Shown here piece by piece: positions 14,609 to 20,312 of a stretch of DNA of 23,302 nt. Within the stretch, counting starts at the first letter, position 1. Each line of letters starts with the position of its first letter. The position numbers and the translations under genes were made by a program. Origin of the DNA: an uncultured Blautia sp. (lineage in GTDB: Bacteria > Bacillota > Clostridia > Lachnospirales > Lachnospiraceae); the NCBI GenBank assembly GCA_934424575.1, contig CAKRXU010000039.1:1-23302 (forward strand), read 5' to 3'. The notes below the pieces were generated by a model that was not told the origin of the DNA, made no database searches, and worked only from the letters and a program-made list of their open reading frames with translations.

Positions 14609-15137
14609 ACTGACAGTGGCCAGAATGATCATGGTTCCGTTTCTTGTTGTATTTCTGCTGACAGGATGGGGCGGAGAGGCAAACCGCTATATCGCTCTCG
14701 TTATCTTTGCAGCAGCCAGCATTACAGACTGGTTTGACGGATACCTGGCCCGTAAAAACAATCTGGTAACAAATTTTGGTAAATTTATGGATCCTCTTGC
14801 GGACAAACTTCTTGTGTGCTCTGCAATGATCTGTATGATCGAACTTGGCAGACTTCCGGCCTGGTTTGTCATCATTATCATAGGAAGAGAATTTATCATC
14901 AGTGGATTTCGTCTGATCGCTGCAGAGAATGGCATTGTCATTGCAGCGAACTACTGGGGCAAATTCAAGACAGCATCACAGATGGTCATGATCATTTTGC
15001 TGATCCTGCATTTTGATAATATTGCTGCATTTGTGATCCTGGAGCAGATCTTTATCTGGATCTCTCTTGCACTGACCATCATCTCACTGATCACTTATAT
15101 CTGGCAGAACCGTTCCGTTCTGTCCATGCAGGAGTAG
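14592..15137 (+). CDS. pgsA: CDP-diacylglycerol-glycerol-3-phosphate 3-phosphatidyltransferase
   Basis: Membrane enzyme that makes phosphatidylglycerol phosphate from CDP-diacylglycerol and glycerol-3-phosphate, the committed step to acidic phospholipids. The 181-residue protein begins MNTPNKLTVARM, as most PgsA proteins do, and carries the complete CDP-alcohol phosphotransferase signature from D46: D46, D49, G50, A53, R54, G63, D67, D71. Several hydrophobic segments follow, consistent with a six-helix membrane enzyme. It starts within the end of rimO (17 bp overlap) behind AGGAGAAT, implying coupled translation, and is followed by cinA after 14 bp. Confidence 0.95.
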   Translation: MNTPNKLTVARMIMVPFLVVFLLTGWGGEANRYIALVIFAAASITDWFDGYLARKNNLVTNFGKFMDPLADKLLVCSAMICMIELGRLPAWFVIIIIGREFIISGFRLIAAENGIVIAANYWGKFKTASQMVMIILLILHFDNIAAFVILEQIFIWISLALTIISLITYIWQNRSVLSMQE

Positions 15138-15151
15138 GAGGCAGATATCAA

Positions 15152-16423
15152 ATGATAACAGAGCTGATTTCTGTGGGAACAGAAATACTTCTTGGAAATA
15201 TTGTAAATACCAACAGCGCATATCTTTCCGAAAAATGTGCAGAGCTTGGGCTTTCTGTCTATTATCAGACAGTTGTGGGAGACAATGAGGCACGTATGCG
15301 CGAGACTATTCAGACGGCACTGGATCGTTCTGATGTAGTGATCCTCACAGGAGGACTTGGACCAACCGAGGATGACCTGACGAAGGAAGTTACCGCTGAA
15401 GTCATGGGAATGAAACTGGTGGAGGACCGCCACAGCAGGAAACTGATGGAAGCATACCTCGAGCAGTATAAGAAAAATAATCCTCAGCGCAAGATCACAG
15501 CCAACAACTACAAGCAGGCAATGGTTCCGAAGGGTGCGATCGTTCTCGATAACCACAACGGCACCGCACCGGGACTGATCCTTGAGAAAAAAGGCAAGAC
15601 AGCCATCCTTCTCCCGGGACCTCCAGGTGAGATGAAGCCGATGTTTGAGGAATCTGTTTTTTCATATCTTCGCAAGAAACAGCCGGAGATCATTTATTCT
15701 CAGATGGTGAAGATCTGCTCGATCGGTGAGAGCCAGGTTGCAGAGGAGATCGAGGATCTGATCGGAAGCCAGACCAATCCGACGATCGCACCATATGCCA
15801 AGACTGGTGAGGTACATCTTCGCATTACTGCCAAGGGTAAGAATGAGAAGGAATGTAAGAAACTCATCAAACCTGTTGTCAAAGAACTTAAGGCAAGATT
15901 CGGAAGAAACATTTTTGCAACAGAAGAATCCAAATCTCTGGAGGAAGCTGTGGTAGATATGTTGAAAGAACAGGAATTGACGCTTTCTCTGGCAGAATCC
16001 TGTACAGGTGGTGCGATCGCCGCAAGGATCGTCAATGTATCAGGTGCTTCTGAGGTATTTCTGCAGGGCATGGTCACCTACAGCAACAAAGCCAAGAGAA
16101 GATGTCTCGATGTCAGCAAGTCCACACTTAAGAAACACGGAGCTGTATCCGAGGAATGTGCGGCAGAAATGGCAAAGGGCGGCCGCAAGGCATCCAAGAC
16201 AGATATCTGCCTTTCCGTGACAGGAATCGCAGGTCCGGGCGGTGGAACAAAAGAAAAACCGGTCGGAACCGTATTCATGGGATGTTCTTATAAGGGCTGC
16301 ACGCAGGTAAGAGAATTCCATTTCCAGGGCAACCGTGCGAGAGTGAGAGAACAGACCGTTGCACACGGACTGGCATTCTTACGTGACTGTATGATGGAAC
16401 GCGCCGATAAGCAGGATAAATAA
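15152..16423 (+). CDS. cinA: CinA: competence/damage-inducible protein, NMN amidohydrolase family
   Basis: A 423-residue two-domain protein. N-terminal half (to about 250): molybdopterin-binding-like (COG1058) domain with ELISVGTEILLGNIVNTN, TGGLGPTEDDLTKE and LLPGPPGEMKPMF. C-terminal half (about 258-415): CinA/PncC deamidase domain with LAESCTGGAIAARI (281-287 region), VTYSNKAK and SVTGIAGPGGGTKEKPVGTV. Homologues hydrolyse ADP-ribose and deamidate nicotinamide mononucleotide, so it probably salvages pyridine nucleotide breakdown products. GGAGG at 15137-15141 precedes the ATG by 10 nt. Last gene of the operon; recA, its frequent neighbour, does not follow here: a terminator and minus-strand genes come next. 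Confidence 0.94.
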   Translation: MITELISVGTEILLGNIVNTNSAYLSEKCAELGLSVYYQTVVGDNEARMRETIQTALDRSDVVILTGGLGPTEDDLTKEVTAEVMGMKLVEDRHSRKLMEAYLEQYKKNNPQRKITANNYKQAMVPKGAIVLDNHNGTAPGLILEKKGKTAILLPGPPGEMKPMFEESVFSYLRKKQPEIIYSQMVKICSIGESQVAEEIEDLIGSQTNPTIAPYAKTGEVHLRITAKGKNEKECKKLIKPVVKELKARFGRNIFATEESKSLEEAVVDMLKEQELTLSLAESCTGGAIAARIVNVSGASEVFLQGMVTYSNKAKRRCLDVSKSTLKKHGAVSEECAAEMAKGGRKASKTDICLSVTGIAGPGGGTKEKPVGTVFMGCSYKGCTQVREFHFQGNRARVREQTVAHGLAFLRDCMMERADKQDK

Positions 16424-16442
16424 AGTTTATACGACAAGATCA

Positions 16443-16482
16443 AATCCCCCGCTGTTTATTTGAGCAGTGGGGGATTATTTTG
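16443..16482 (+). terminator. Terminator of the yicC-cinA operon
   Basis: AATCCCCCGCTG (16443-16454) pairs with CAGTGGGGGATT (16465-16476), one G-U pair, loop TTTATTTGAG, tail ATTTTG. The reverse strand also has a short T-containing tail, so it may also end the convergent pair at 16528-17149. The loop resembles that of the thrC terminator. Confidence 0.88.
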
Positions 16483-16527
16483 TATTTGTATATCGAGAAG
16501 ACACCAGCGGCGTGCTTCATCCATTGA

Positions 16528-16800
16528 CTAGCGGATCATCCGCATCAGGCTGACGATCTGATCAAGCTTTGCCGCTTCTTTTGGCGATTTTCCGGCTTTG
16601 AGGACATTCAGTATCGTCCCGATCTCATCAGAGGAAAACTGAAGTCCGTTCTGCCGTCCCTGTGCAGCGGCACTCATCAGAAACGGAAGCATATCAGACG
16701 GAGATCTGCCGCCGCTCTGGTCCGCGAGGTTCTGCAGAAGGGCAAGTTTTGACGGATCGATGTTTTTGAGTTTGGGATCATTTTGCCATTCCTGGCTCAT
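16528..16800 (-). CDS. Unknown small protein, second gene of a minus-strand pair
   Basis: A 90-residue soluble protein I do not recognise as a named family. It is helix-forming in composition: an N-terminal region DPKLKNIDPSKLALLQNLAD, a middle PSDMLPFLMSAAAQGRQ, then LQFSSDEIGTILNVLKAGKS and a C-terminal KLDQIVSLMRMIR. No signal or membrane segment. ATG at 16800 is preferred because AAGGTGA lies five bases upstream; a GTG at 16809 would add three residues. It starts inside the end of the preceding gene (23 bp overlap), so the two are translated together and probably act together. The end LDQI-x-LM resembles LDQISNFLVMMQLI in the partner, hinting at a shared origin. Confidence 0.7.
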   Translation of the reverse strand: MSQEWQNDPKLKNIDPSKLALLQNLADQSGGRSPSDMLPFLMSAAAQGRQNGLQFSSDEIGTILNVLKAGKSPKEAAKLDQIVSLMRMIR

Positions 16801-17149
16801 TTTGCTCACCTTCTTCCTGGTTGGAGTGGTTCATAACCTGTATCAGCTGCATCATGACAAGAAAGTTGCTGATCTGGTCAAGCTGCCTGCGGCTCCTGCC
16901 ATAGCTGAATTTCCGAAGATCATCCAGAAGTTCGGAAGGACTGGAAACAGAAGAACTGCAGATCTGCATATCAGGCTGTCTGCCGCGGAATAATGCCAGA
17001 GTGTTTGAGAGTTCTCTTGTTTTGGTGAACACGGAGAGAAGCTGCTGGCCTCTCGGGGAAAGATAAGGGATAAAGGCTTTCAGCATCTGCGACTGGTCGT
17101 CAGAGATGAGCTGGTCGAATTTTGTCTGGGCGATGATTTCTTCTTCCAT
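16778..17149 (-). CDS. Unknown protein, first gene of a minus-strand pair
   Basis: A 123-residue soluble protein without a family I can name. It looks largely helical: LISDDQSQMLKAFIPYLSPR, then GQQLLSVFTKTRELSNTLAL, a polar linker with SSSVSSPSELLDDL, and a methionine-rich helix LDQISNFLVMMQLIQVM, ending in a polar tail. No membrane segment or signal. AAGGAG eight to nine bases before the ATG makes the start convincing. It overlaps the following unknown gene; no other genes share the transcript in this window. Similar short helical pairs seem to occur in related clostridia, but that is memory and not something shown here. Function unknown. Confidence 0.75.
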   Translation of the reverse strand: MEEEIIAQTKFDQLISDDQSQMLKAFIPYLSPRGQQLLSVFTKTRELSNTLALFRGRQPDMQICSSSVSSPSELLDDLRKFSYGRSRRQLDQISNFLVMMQLIQVMNHSNQEEGEQNEPGMAK

Positions 17150-17261
17150 AAGACAAAGCTCCTTTTTTTATTACGAAGATATGCTTTTTGCTTTTAGATT
17201 ATGACGGGGAGTATGATTTGACATAAGATAAATAGTGAAGAAGATCAGAAAGGCAGCAGCC

Positions 17262-17405
17262 ATGGAAAATAAAAAAGAAAAGCTTGTACTGGATGGAAAT
17301 GCTTTTTATGAACTGGACCTGGAATGTCTTAAGCATAAAAGAGAGAACATGCAGAGAGAGAAAGAGCGACGGGCAGAAAGAAACAGACAAAGGCAGAGGA
17401 AATGA
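17262..17405 (+). CDS. Short basic protein of 47 residues, unknown
   Basis: A small gene reading MENKKEKLVLDGNAFYELDL, then ECLKHKR and a strongly basic, charged tail rich in Arg, Glu and Gln that would form one long helix. AAAGG (17249-17253) lies eight bases before the ATG. The reality of the gene is supported by its terminator: the stop codon TGA (17403-17405) lies in the loop of a perfect 8-pair hairpin followed by five T's (17393-17418), so the transcript ends exactly with the coding region. No function is known to me. It is convergent with the Cys-rich gene and divergent from the unknown pair. Confidence 0.6.
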   Translation: MENKKEKLVLDGNAFYELDLECLKHKRENMQREKERRAERNRQRQRK

Positions 17406-17418
17406 TCCTCTGCTTTTT
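17393..17418 (+). terminator. Terminator overlapping the end of the 47-residue gene
   Basis: GCAGAGGA (17393-17400), loop AATGA, TCCTCTGC (17406-17413), then TTTTT. The stem is perfect and includes the last codons of the gene. Confidence 0.85.
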
Positions 17419-17452
17419 GTCTGCAGACTGTATGGGGTTGAAAGGGGCAGGA

Positions 17453-17752
17453 TCAGCATCCACATCCTCCGCAGCCATTACCGCAGCCAAAGCCGTTGTT
17501 GCCGCAAAGAAGAAGCAGAACCACGATGATCCAGCAGTTGTCATTGTTGCCGCATCCGCAGCCATTACCGCAGCCGTTGTTGCCACAGCAGCACATCAGG
17601 ATGATGATCCAGAGGATACAGTTGCAGGAGCTGCCTCCAAAAAGGCTGGTTCCATTGCCGCATCCGCAGTCGTTGCCGCATCCACAACCATTGTTGCATC
17701 CACAGCCACAGTCATTGTTACATCCACAGTTTGTAGCAGCCAAATCACTCAT
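17453..17752 (-). CDS. Cys/Gly/Asn-rich protein with two hydrophobic segments (chorion-like high-cysteine type)
   Basis: A 99-residue protein with about 23 cysteines, in runs such as CGCNNDCGCGCNNGCGCG, split by two hydrophobic stretches (ILWIIILM followed by CCC, and WIIVVLLLL followed by C). Short CGN/CGCGN units repeat throughout. Proteins like this are annotated in Lachnospiraceae as chorion-class high-cysteine proteins of unknown role; the name reflects composition, not insect ancestry. The start at 17752 (MSDLAATNCGC) is chosen because GGAGG lies eight bases upstream; the longer start at 17770 has no such site. Dense Cys could bind metal, form disulfide crosslinks, or make a surface layer; the hydrophobic stretches suggest membrane association. 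A weak sigma-K-like site (AC, 17 bp, CATAAAAT at about 17811-17785 on the minus strand) precedes it, which would fit a spore-coat-like protein, but this is speculative. Confidence 0.75.
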   Translation of the reverse strand: MSDLAATNCGCNNDCGCGCNNGCGCGNDCGCGNGTSLFGGSSCNCILWIIILMCCCGNNGCGNGCGCGNNDNCWIIVVLLLLCGNNGFGCGNGCGGCGC

Positions 17753-17823
17753 TATAAAATCCTCCGGCATTTTGCTTACAATTCATTTTATGTAGAAAGG
17801 CTGTCCGAGGTGATAAAATACAG

Positions 17824-17852
17824 TTGCAAAAGCCTCACTTATAGGCTATAAT
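17824..17852 (+). promoter_or_regulatory. Promoter of the CpsB-type phosphatase gene, with an inverted repeat in the spacer
   Basis: TTGCAA (17824-17829), 17 bp, TATAAT (17847-17852). The spacer holds AGCCT-n7-AGGCT (17831-17847), an inverted repeat placed where a repressor could block polymerase. Confidence 0.65.
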
Positions 17853-17890
17853 TAGCCGGGTAAATACAGTAGAAAAGGAGAGAGTGGAAA

Positions 17891-18643
17891 ATGGCAGTCA
17901 AAGGACTGTTTGATATGCATTGTCATATTGTTCCGGCAGTAGATGATGGAGCGCAGAGTGTTAAAGAAGCTTTTAACATGCTTCAGATGGAGTATGAGCA
18001 GGGTGTTCGTAAGATTATCGTAACGCCCCATTTCAGAAAAGCGATGTTTGAAACACCTTCGGAAGTCATAAAGAAGCATTTCCTGGTACTGAGACGACTG
18101 ACAGAGAAGATTGGACCGGATTTTAAAGTATTTCTTGGATGCGAGTTTCATGCAAATGTTGAGATGATGGATTATTTACGGTCTGACAGAGTTTATTTGA
18201 TGGCGGGATCCAAATATGTACTTACAGAATTTTCCGCAAGTACAGAAGAACGATACATCAAAGACAGACTTTATGCAATGCTTTCCAATGGATACAAACC
18301 AATCATAGCACATATTGAGCGCTATAACTGCATGAGAGATCTGGATCTGGTAGAAAGCCTGTTGAATATGGGGGCTTGTATGCAGATCAATGCAGACAGC
18401 GTAATTGGAAAAAATGGACATGGAACCAAAAAATACTGTGGAAAACTTCTTGAAGAGGGACTTGTGCAGTATATTGGATCAGACTGTCATGGAACCAAAC
18501 ACCGTGTTACAAGAATTGGAGATGCGTATGCCTATGTTTCCAAAAAAATGGGACAGAGTGCGGCAGATGAGATTTTTATTGAAAATCCGCAGAAGATTCT
18601 GGATAATGCAAAACAATGCATATCAGTTGCTGCTCACAGGTAA
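17891..18643 (+). CDS. CpsB/CapC/YwqE-type PHP-family tyrosine phosphatase
   Basis: A 250-residue metal-dependent phosphatase of the PHP superfamily. In pneumococcus (CpsB) and B. subtilis (YwqE) such enzymes remove phosphate from the tyrosine-rich tail of the BY-kinase that controls capsule or exopolysaccharide chain length. Metal ligands are visible: D8-M-H10-C-H12 and DDG at 18-20, TPHF with H47, E85 and H87 in GCEFHANV, IAHIERY, and SDCHGTKHR near the end. AAGGAG at 17875-17880 is ten bases before the ATG, and a good promoter lies upstream. The usual partners (Wzz-like chain-length protein, BY-kinase, glycosyltransferases) are not in the window, so it is isolated. No clear terminator separates it from the tyrS leader. 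A general PHP phosphatase with another substrate remains possible. Confidence 0.88.
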   Translation: MAVKGLFDMHCHIVPAVDDGAQSVKEAFNMLQMEYEQGVRKIIVTPHFRKAMFETPSEVIKKHFLVLRRLTEKIGPDFKVFLGCEFHANVEMMDYLRSDRVYLMAGSKYVLTEFSASTEERYIKDRLYAMLSNGYKPIIAHIERYNCMRDLDLVESLLNMGACMQINADSVIGKNGHGTKKYCGKLLEEGLVQYIGSDCHGTKHRVTRIGDAYAYVSKKMGQSAADEIFIENPQKILDNAKQCISVAAHR

Positions 18644-18700
18644 TGGCTTGAATAATAATGACGTTATCGCTTTAAGTTGTTAAACTAAAGGAAAACACCC

Positions 18701-18729
18701 TTGACAAACAAAAAGCCAATTTGTATACT
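18701..18729 (+). promoter_or_regulatory. Promoter of the tyrS-alaS unit
   Basis: TTGACA (18701-18706), 17 bp, TATACT (18724-18729). Start expected near 18736, just before the T-box leader. Confidence 0.8.
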
Positions 18730-18735
18730 TTTAAA

Positions 18736-18985
18736 AGTATACAGAACGGCTTTGAAGGGAAGAAGTAACAGAAGCAACACACACAGAGAGCAGCCGGATG
18801 GTGAGAGGCGCGTGCAGTACTTTTGCGAATACATCCCGGAGCTTCGCACTGAAATTTTTCAGTAGGCTGCGACGGAGTGGCACTCGTTACCGTGCTCAAT
18901 GAGGCGGGAATTTTTCCGCGAAGTTAGGTGGTATCACGGGACCCGGTTCTCGTCCTAAGAAGGACAGGAACCGGGCTTTTTTGCA
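18736..18985 (+). ncRNA. T-box leader, tyrosine-specific, controlling tyrS
   Basis: A 5' leader of about 250 nt that reads uncharged tRNA. The conserved T-box core is GTTAGGTGGTATCACGGG (18923-18940), a variant of the usual AGGGTGGNACCGCG. The UGGU there would pair with the ACCA end of a tRNA whose discriminator base is A, as in tRNA-Tyr. Stem I spans about 18785-18865; the likely specifier codon is TAC at 18830-18832 (in GCGAATACATCC), a tyrosine codon. A stem GCGGGAA-TTT-TTCCGC (about 18904-18919) precedes the core as stem III. It ends in the terminator at 18942-18982. This fits its place before tyrS: tyrosine shortage raises uncharged tRNA-Tyr, favours the antiterminator and lets transcription continue. 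A second TAC at 18818 is the weaker specifier candidate. Confidence 0.9.
18942..18982 (+). terminator. T-box leader terminator
   Basis: CCCGGTTCT-CGTCCT (18942-18956) pairs with AGGACAGGAACCGGG (18961-18975), followed by CTTTTTT. It competes with the antiterminator formed by the preceding T-box core. Confidence 0.9.
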
Positions 18986-19045
18986 TATCGAGGAGGCGCC
19001 TTTGGACGCACCTGATGATGAATACCGCGACAGGAGGAAATTATT

Positions 19046-20275
19046 ATGACAGTATGGGAAGAACTTAAGGCCAGAGGCCTGATCGCCCAGGTAACAGACG
19101 AAGACGAGATCAAAGAAATGGTAAACAACGGTAAGGCTACTTTCTACATCGGATTTGACCCTACCGCAGACAGCCTTCATGTAGGACACTTCATGGCACT
19201 CTGCCTGATGAAACGCCTCCAGATGGCAGGCAACCGTCCGATCGCACTTCTCGGCGGCGGTACCGGTATGATCGGTGACCCGTCAGGAAGAACTGACATG
19301 CGTCAGATGATGACAAAAGAAACCATCCAGCACAACATTGACTGCTTCAAGAAACAGATGTCCCGCTTCATCGACTTTTCCGATGGCAAGGCACTGATGG
19401 TCAACAATGCAGACTGGCTTCTGAACCTGAACTATGTAGATCTGCTTCGTGATGTAGGAGCTCATTTCTCAGTAAACCGTATGCTTACTGCAGAGTGCTA
19501 CAAACAGCGTATGGAGAGAGGACTTAGTTTCCTTGAATTCAACTACATGATCATGCAGAGCTATGACTTCTATATGTTATACCAGAAATACGGCTGCAAC
19601 ATGCAGTTCGGCGGTGATGACCAGTGGAGCAACATGCTCGGCGGTACAGAACTGATCCGTCGTAAACTTGGCAAAGATGCATACGCCATGACCATCACAC
19701 TTCTTCTGAACTCAGAAGGCAAGAAGATGGGCAAGACACAGTCCGGTGCTGTATGGCTTGATCCGAACAAGACATCTCCATTTGATTTCTACCAGTACTG
19801 GAGAAACGTAGACGATGCAGACGTTATCAAATGTATGCGTCTTCTTACTTTCCTTCCGCTTGAGCAGATCGACGAGATGGCCAAATGGGAAGGAAGCCAG
19901 TTAAACAAAGCCAAAGAGATCCTTGCATACGAGCTGACCAACCTGGTTCACGGCGAAGAAGAAGCCAAGAAAGCTCAGGAAGGTGCAAGAGCACTGTTTT
20001 CCGGCGGTGCAGACACTGCACATATGCCAAGCACAGAGCTGACTGATGAAGATTTCACAGAGGAAGGAACCATCGACCTTATCACAATGCTGATCAAGGC
20101 AGGTCTCGTTCCGACACGTTCTGAGGGACGTCGTGCGATCGAGCAGGGCGGCGTTTCCATCGACGGTGAAAAGATCACAGACATCAAACACACAGTTGCC
20201 AAAGATGCACTCGCAGGTGATGGTGTTGTCCTCAAACGAGGCAAAAAGAAATTCAACAGAGTTTATGCTAAATAA
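19046..20275 (+). CDS. tyrS: Tyrosyl-tRNA synthetase
   Basis: Class I synthetase that charges tRNA-Tyr, cytoplasmic and essential. The 409-residue length is standard for the bacterial TyrS. ATP-binding motif HIGH appears as H45-V-G-H48 in DSLHVGHFM; the KMSKS loop is K227-M-G-K-T231, a variant common in TyrS. FGGDDQWSNMLGG is the tyrosine/ATP pocket segment. The last ~70 residues form the S4 RNA-binding domain (GLVPTRSEGRRAIEQGGVSI, then KRGKKKFNRV). AGGAGG lies just before the ATG at 19046. Expression is under the T-box leader upstream; alaS follows after 37 bp and probably shares the transcript. Confidence 0.97.
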   Translation: MTVWEELKARGLIAQVTDEDEIKEMVNNGKATFYIGFDPTADSLHVGHFMALCLMKRLQMAGNRPIALLGGGTGMIGDPSGRTDMRQMMTKETIQHNIDCFKKQMSRFIDFSDGKALMVNNADWLLNLNYVDLLRDVGAHFSVNRMLTAECYKQRMERGLSFLEFNYMIMQSYDFYMLYQKYGCNMQFGGDDQWSNMLGGTELIRRKLGKDAYAMTITLLLNSEGKKMGKTQSGAVWLDPNKTSPFDFYQYWRNVDDADVIKCMRLLTFLPLEQIDEMAKWEGSQLNKAKEILAYELTNLVHGEEEAKKAQEGARALFSGGADTAHMPSTELTDEDFTEEGTIDLITMLIKAGLVPTRSEGRRAIEQGGVSIDGEKITDIKHTVAKDALAGDGVVLKRGKKKFNRVYAK

Positions 20276-20312
20276 TAAGTATTTTTAACAATACTTTTAG
20301 GAGGAAAGAATC

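Noticed and set aside
17453..17752. Tandem GC-rich repeats as a CRISPR or satellite array
   Set aside because: The units are short and codon-phased within a coding frame, with no spacer-like unique segments.
17402..17851. Ala/Val-rich open frame of 149 codons on the plus strand
   Set aside because: It is the complement of the Cys-rich repeat gene, has no ribosome binding site at its start and overlaps a terminator; the minus-strand gene has GGAGG and a recognisable protein type.
20277..20298. AAGTATT-AATACTT hairpin between tyrS and alaS as terminator
   Set aside because: Seven weak AT-rich pairs and a short T run directly before the alaS ribosome binding site; too weak to call.
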